Below are positions 60,526 through 64,000 of a stretch of DNA of 64,000 bases, piece by piece (within the stretch, counting starts at the first letter, position 1; each line of letters opens with the position of its first letter). The notes under the pieces are model-generated. The model saw nothing but the letters and a program-made list of their open reading frames with translations, did not search any database and was not told the origin of the DNA. Where the stretch lies: assembly GCA_910586955.1 (NCBI GenBank), contig CAJUMM010000002.1:30482-94481 (forward strand), in the 5' to 3' direction. This DNA is from an uncultured Lachnospiraceae bacterium. Its GTDB lineage: Bacteria > Bacillota > Clostridia > Lachnospirales > Lachnospiraceae. The position numbers were made by a program, and so were the translations under genes.

Positions 60526-61185
60526 ATGAAGTACGAAAAAGAAAAAATCTGGAGAATGGAAGGGGGGTATATTGAGACATGCAACTGTGACGTGGTGTGC
60601 CCCTGTTTGATTAATTCGATTGGCAACAATAAGGTTGCGGCAACGTATACCCATTGTGATTTGTTTTTAGGGTATCAGATTAAAAAGGGTCATTTTAAAG
60701 ATGTGGATTTGTCGGGACTTAATATTGTTTTGGCATATTACAGTCCGGGCTATCTTATGGAGATTCAAAATTGGAAAGGCGCTTACTACTTTGATGAGCG
60801 CGCGACGGAAGAACAGTACAACGCACTGATAGAGATGTTTATGAAGGATAATGGCGGACAGCCTCAGGCTCTTCGCGAAATGTGTCAGGAGATCTTAGGC
60901 GTGCGCAGGGCGAAAATTGAGATTGATATGCAGGAACGCTATTGCTCCATTAAAGTGGATGATATTGCGAAAGCCCGCGTGGATGCGATTGCGAGCATTC
61001 CGGAGGGAGAATTGGTGAAGGTGACAAATATCCATCCGCAATGTATTGATGTTGTCCAGGGTGTAAATACAGATATGTATTGGCGCGACTATGGATTTAC
61101 TTTTGAAAACACCGGGCGCAGCGGTTTGTGGGGAGAGTTTATCTGGCAGGATAATTATGCCAATGGTTTAAAACCGGGAAATTGA
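60526..61185 (+). CDS. DUF1326 family protein
   Basis: The 219-residue protein has the DUF1326 hallmark near its N terminus, CNCDVVCPC (Cys 19, 21, 25, 27), which looks like a soft-metal or Fe-S site; no signal peptide is present. The rest is a beta-rich domain with YCSIKVDDIAKARVDAI and IHPQCIDVVQGVNTDMYWRDYGF. Function is unknown. It begins 41 bases after rhaM without a terminator, so it may be on the same transcript, yet its base composition is A+T-richer. DUF1326 genes often neighbour DUF2182 genes, as here. Confidence 0.75.
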   Translation: MKYEKEKIWRMEGGYIETCNCDVVCPCLINSIGNNKVAATYTHCDLFLGYQIKKGHFKDVDLSGLNIVLAYYSPGYLMEIQNWKGAYYFDERATEEQYNALIEMFMKDNGGQPQALREMCQEILGVRRAKIEIDMQERYCSIKVDDIAKARVDAIASIPEGELVKVTNIHPQCIDVVQGVNTDMYWRDYGFTFENTGRSGLWGEFIWQDNYANGLKPGN

Positions 61186-61194
61186 GAATGAGTA

Positions 61195-61222
61195 CAGCCG
61201 GACAGTATTTGCTGTTCGGCTG
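61195..61222 (+). terminator. Hairpin after the DUF1326 gene
   Basis: CAGCCGGACAG (61195-61205) pairs with CTGTTCGGCTG (61212-61222), one G-U pair, 6-base loop. Only a weak ATTCTTA follows, so read-through is likely. Confidence 0.55.
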
Positions 61223-61253
61223 ATTCTTAAATGAAAGGTAAAGGGTATGGCAC

Positions 61254-61694
61254 ATGAAGAAGCATAGCGTATTGCCTGTTGTATTCATTGCATGGGGCAG
61301 CCTGACAATCTTGATTCCCTGGTTTTTATTTCCGGCATGCGGTACAAGGGTGGAGCTTGTAACAGGAAGCAGCACACCCATGAAGTGTCATTGGACAGCA
61401 GTGATGACGACTTGTCTGGGAGCGTTGGCGATAGCTGATGGAATATTTTGCGTTTTTGCAAAAACCTCTCATGAAAAGATATTATTGGGAGGAATGTATT
61501 GTTTGCTGGGGATTGCGATTGTACTTACACCGACAGCGTTGATTGGCGTTTGCGGCAATACGGCTATGTACTGCCATATGGCCATGCGTCCGGCTCTGGT
61601 AATTAATGGGTGCGGGATTCTGTTTACAGGTGTGATAAGCATGGTTTGCAATTTTGCAGAGAGCAGGCGGATAAAAGCGGATAAGGAATTGTAA
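61254..61694 (+). CDS. DUF4418 family membrane protein
   Basis: The 146-residue protein has four membrane helices and the DUF4418 pattern: LIPWFLFPACGTRVELVTGSSTPMKCHWTAVMTT (in parts) and LTPTALIGVCGNTAMYCHMAMRPAL. The conserved Cys, Met-Lys-Cys-His and Met-His groups could bind metal at the outer face. Function is unknown. It commonly accompanies the FtsX-type permease and ABC ATPase found directly downstream. Confidence 0.75.
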   Translation: MKKHSVLPVVFIAWGSLTILIPWFLFPACGTRVELVTGSSTPMKCHWTAVMTTCLGALAIADGIFCVFAKTSHEKILLGGMYCLLGIAIVLTPTALIGVCGNTAMYCHMAMRPALVINGCGILFTGVISMVCNFAESRRIKADKEL

Positions 61695-61710
61695 ACAGGT
61701 CGGAGCGGTT

Positions 61711-62895
61711 ATGCGTAGAATAGCATTTCGAAATATTTTATTTTATAAATCCAGAAACATTGGCATTTTGGTGATGGTTGCAATTTTTGCCTTTGTCTTG
61801 TTAGTTGTATCTATCGTAATTAATAGCATACAGATAGGGATAAACAGCGCAGGGGAGCGTATGGGTGCGGATATTATGGTTGTGCCAAAGGGCTATGAGG
61901 GAGAGCTTGTGGAGGTATTACTGCGCAGCGAACCGAGTACCTTTTATTTTGAGGAAGATCAAAGAGAACGGTTGGAGATGTTATCTGCTGTTGAAAAGGC
62001 ATCTTCCCAATTATATATAGAATCCCTGAATGCCTCCTGTTGTTCATTGCCGGTCCAGATTATCGGGGTGGATTTTAAAAATGACTTTGTCGTAACTCCT
62101 TGGATCTCGGTGGGAGGAAAAAAAGTGCCGCAGAACGGAGAGGTCGTAATTGGCTATTTGGTAGAAGCGCAGCCGGGCGACAGCATAATACTTTATGGAA
62201 CGGAATTTCCGGTAACGGCGCGATTGGCACAGACAGGTACAGGCTTTGATTCTTCTGTTTTTATGACGATGGAAACTGCAAAAAGCATGATTGGCAATTC
62301 GGAGCAGAAGGCCTTGCATGTAGCGGCAAGCAGCCCGGAAGCGGTTTCCTGCTACATGGTGGATGTCGTACAGGAGATGGATATGGAGGAGGCGGCAGCA
62401 CAAATTGAAACCTTGCTGCCTGGAGCGAAGGCGATGATATCGAATCAGCTGCTGGGAAACATGTCCGGTATTTTGCGAATAGTAAAAATTCTCGTGCTTT
62501 TGGTGCTTATACTCTTGTGGATCATGGTGGCTACGATTTTAGGAGTGGTTTTTCATGTATCAATCAAAGAACGTAAAGGGGAATTGGGGCTTTATCGTTT
62601 ACTGGGATATAGTAAAAAGAAAATTGCCTGGCTGTTGCTGAATGAGTCCCTGTTATTGAGCATAGCAGGAAGTGCATGTGGAATATTCTGTGGTTGTATT
62701 GTGGTGTTTCCATTTAAAAATCTAATTGCGGCATCTATAGAGCTGCCCTACAAGAGCTTATCCTTGGAGGCTATTCTGTGGTATATTTTTTTCTGTATGT
62801 TCCTGGCAATCGCGACAGGATGTTTGTCTAGTTTGTTGGCGTTTGGAAAAATTAAAAGGATTGAGACAATTCTGTTGGTAAAGGAGGAATTGTGA
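61711..62895 (+). CDS. FtsX-like ABC permease
   Basis: The 394-residue protein has one N-terminal membrane helix (about 15-38), an extracytoplasmic MacB-type domain (ERMGADIMVVPKGYEG, IQIIGVDF-like) and three C-terminal helices with the cytoplasmic loop VSIKERKGELGLYRLLGYSKKKIAWLLLNE (in parts). This is the MacB/LolE/FtsX layout, used for export or mechanotransmission rather than import. It shares a TGATG overlap with the ATPase gene. Confidence 0.87.
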   Translation: MRRIAFRNILFYKSRNIGILVMVAIFAFVLLVVSIVINSIQIGINSAGERMGADIMVVPKGYEGELVEVLLRSEPSTFYFEEDQRERLEMLSAVEKASSQLYIESLNASCCSLPVQIIGVDFKNDFVVTPWISVGGKKVPQNGEVVIGYLVEAQPGDSIILYGTEFPVTARLAQTGTGFDSSVFMTMETAKSMIGNSEQKALHVAASSPEAVSCYMVDVVQEMDMEEAAAQIETLLPGAKAMISNQLLGNMSGILRIVKILVLLVLILLWIMVATILGVVFHVSIKERKGELGLYRLLGYSKKKIAWLLLNESLLLSIAGSACGIFCGCIVVFPFKNLIAASIELPYKSLSLEAILWYIFFCMFLAIATGCLSSLLAFGKIKRIETILLVKEEL

Positions 62896-63563
62896 TGTTG
62901 CTTTCTGCCTTGAATCTTTGTAAGGATTACAATCAGGAATCCGGAGAAGCGGAAGTATTAAAAAATTTAAACCTTACAGTAGGGCAAAACGAGTTTGTCT
63001 GCATCACAGGACGCTCCGGAAGCGGAAAATCTACGCTGTTAAATATTTGTGCAGGAATTTTAAGACCAACGTCAGGAGAAGTGTTCTTAAATGGCGAAGC
63101 GTTATATGAGAAAAATGACAGAGAGCTTTCTTTTTTACGGAACGACAGGATCGGTTATATTTTGCAGGGATATTCGGTATTTCCTAATATGACGGTGCGT
63201 GAGAATGTACAGTTCCCGTACTATATGTATAAACGTTCCGGCGGGATAGACGGCTATACGGATTATCTAATGAACAAAACAGGGATTGCCCATTTGGAGA
63301 AGCGCAGAGCATCAAAGCTCTCAGGGGGTGAGGCAAGACGTGTCGCCATAGCGCGTGCGCTGGTAAACCGGCCTGAGGTTCTTCTGGCGGATGAGCCTAC
63401 AAGTGATCTGGATAAGGTAACAACAAAAGAAATCATGGGGTTGTTAAAGGAGATTCAAAAAGAAGGATTGACAATCCTGATGGTGACGCATGATCTATGT
63501 ACTCTTGACTACACGGATGTAAATTATGAAATGGAAGACGGAAGATTAAAACCGCTAAAGTGA
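62895..63563 (+). CDS. ABC ATPase of the MacB/LolD type
   Basis: The 222-residue protein has Walker A GRSGSGKST, Q-loop YILQGYSVFPNMTV, signature LSGGEARRVAIARAL and Walker B VLLADEPTSDLD. It should pair with the FtsX-like permease. I use ATG 62895 (AAGGAGG 7 bases upstream); GTG 62892 would be only 4 bases from that site. Confidence 0.9.
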   Translation: MLLSALNLCKDYNQESGEAEVLKNLNLTVGQNEFVCITGRSGSGKSTLLNICAGILRPTSGEVFLNGEALYEKNDRELSFLRNDRIGYILQGYSVFPNMTVRENVQFPYYMYKRSGGIDGYTDYLMNKTGIAHLEKRRASKLSGGEARRVAIARALVNRPEVLLADEPTSDLDKVTTKEIMGLLKEIQKEGLTILMVTHDLCTLDYTDVNYEMEDGRLKPLK

Positions 63564-63572
63564 GTGAGGATA

Positions 63573-63953
63573 ATGTATAGAAGAGAATTAACAATCGAAG
63601 AAAGATACCGTCAAAGTACAAAGGTTATCTTGTTGATACTCATTTTACTGACCATATTTGCATGGGGATATCTGATTTGGCAGAACGCATCCTCCGGCAT
63701 GGGAATGGTGATGGATATGGGTGCGGAAAGTGGGCAGATGGAAACAGAAATGGCGCAGAGGACAGTAGCGGCATTGACAAATGTTTCTGTTCCTTCTTTT
63801 AGCATGTTTGTGCCGATGTGGTTTGTCATGTGCATTGCTATGATGCTCCCCACGGCAATTCCCATGGTACTGGCTGTCAGTAAAATCTGTGTAAAGCGGG
63901 CGCAAGGAACGCGGGGATTTATCTATGGGCCGGTGTGCTCATTTATACTTGCG
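63573..63953 (+). CDS. DUF2182 family membrane protein, 3' end cut off by adapter
   Basis: About 127 genuine residues remain. A cytoplasmic start (MYRRELTIEERYRQS) is followed by one helix and a Met-rich loop (SSGMGMVMDMGAESGQMETEM). Next comes FVPMWFVMCIAMMLPTAIPMVLAV, the W-x-x-M-x-x-AMM-x-P pattern of DUF2182 predicted metal-binding membrane proteins. From base 63954 the frame runs into Illumina adapter and translates as RSEEHTSELQSR, a known artefact peptide. The true C terminus is unknown. Confidence 0.75.
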
Positions 63954-64000
63954 AGATCGGAAGAGCACACGTCTGAACTCCAGTCACGCACACAAATCTC
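63954..64000 (+). other. Illumina TruSeq adapter read-through (artefact)
   Basis: The sequence begins AGATCGGAAGAGC and matches the 34-base TruSeq adapter through 63987. GCACACAA at 63988-63995 is where the sample index sits, and ATCTC at 63996-64000 is the start of the following constant part. These 47 bases are not biological. Confidence 0.98.

Noticed and set aside
63954..64000. C-terminal extension of the DUF2182 protein
   Set aside because: The bases are Illumina adapter.

Overview
The window looks like chromosomal DNA from a spore-forming Clostridia bacterium, most likely Lachnospiraceae. The evidence is an alpha/beta-type small acid-soluble spore protein, a SpoIID-like protein, long-form HPF next to SecA, a two-gene SUF-type Fe-S assembly pair, a glycine riboswitch, strong AGGAGG ribosome binding sites, near-consensus sigma-A promoters and roughly even G+C with a few A+T-rich islands. 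Genus and species cannot be fixed from the sequence alone. No rRNA, tRNA, CRISPR array, transposase or phage gene was seen. The last 47 bases are Illumina adapter, not genome.

Layout. 1-8.4 kb: end of an HD-domain protein, 2-hydroxyacid dehydrogenase, LyxK-like FGGY kinase, SpoIID-like/peptidoglycan-binding protein, an A+T-rich DUF234-type ATPase behind phased 15-bp repeats, MFS transporter, aldo/keto reductase (AKR). 8.4-16.1 kb: a sugar locus with two LacI-type operators, four consecutive ThuA-like genes, an Rbs-type ABC importer and a LacI regulator. 16.1-25.9 kb: mostly housekeeping genes: a solitary eukaryote-type HisA, HPF, an AAA/PD-(D/E)XK protein, SecA, SASP, SufC/SufB-like pair, and a glycine riboswitch leading into a saccharopine dehydrogenase-like gene.

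25.9-36.1 kb: a DeoR-type regulator diverges from a tightly packed nine-gene operon: Fe-ADH, double NTF2-like protein, PTS IIA-IIC-IIB, second Fe-ADH, old-yellow-enzyme-type reductase, GH1 6-phospho-beta-glucosidase, single NTF2-like protein. I read it as uptake and cleavage of a beta-glucoside plus processing of its aglycone or sugar. Its substrate is unknown. It is the best candidate here for an undescribed catabolic system. A RelB/PIN toxin-antitoxin pair follows.

36.9-41.6 kb: a polyamine ABC operon (potD, PII-like potN, potA, potB, potC) behind a structured leader ending in a terminator, with repeated elements inside and after it. 41.7-47.2 kb: GNAT, purine nucleoside phosphorylase, cytidine deaminase, a large membrane protein, FSA-like aldolase and adenosine deaminase, i.e. 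nucleoside salvage. 47.2-50.5 kb: a single-polypeptide restriction-modification enzyme whose 3' end overlaps a convergent GNAT gene.

50.7-60.5 kb: a probable L-rhamnoside locus: GH106-like glycosidase, AraC regulator, Rbs-type ABC transporter with two permeases, binding lipoprotein and L-rhamnose mutarotase. 60.5-63.95 kb: a lower-G+C cluster DUF1326-DUF4418-FtsX permease-ABC ATPase-DUF2182 (cut by the window end), probably a metal-handling membrane system of unknown role.
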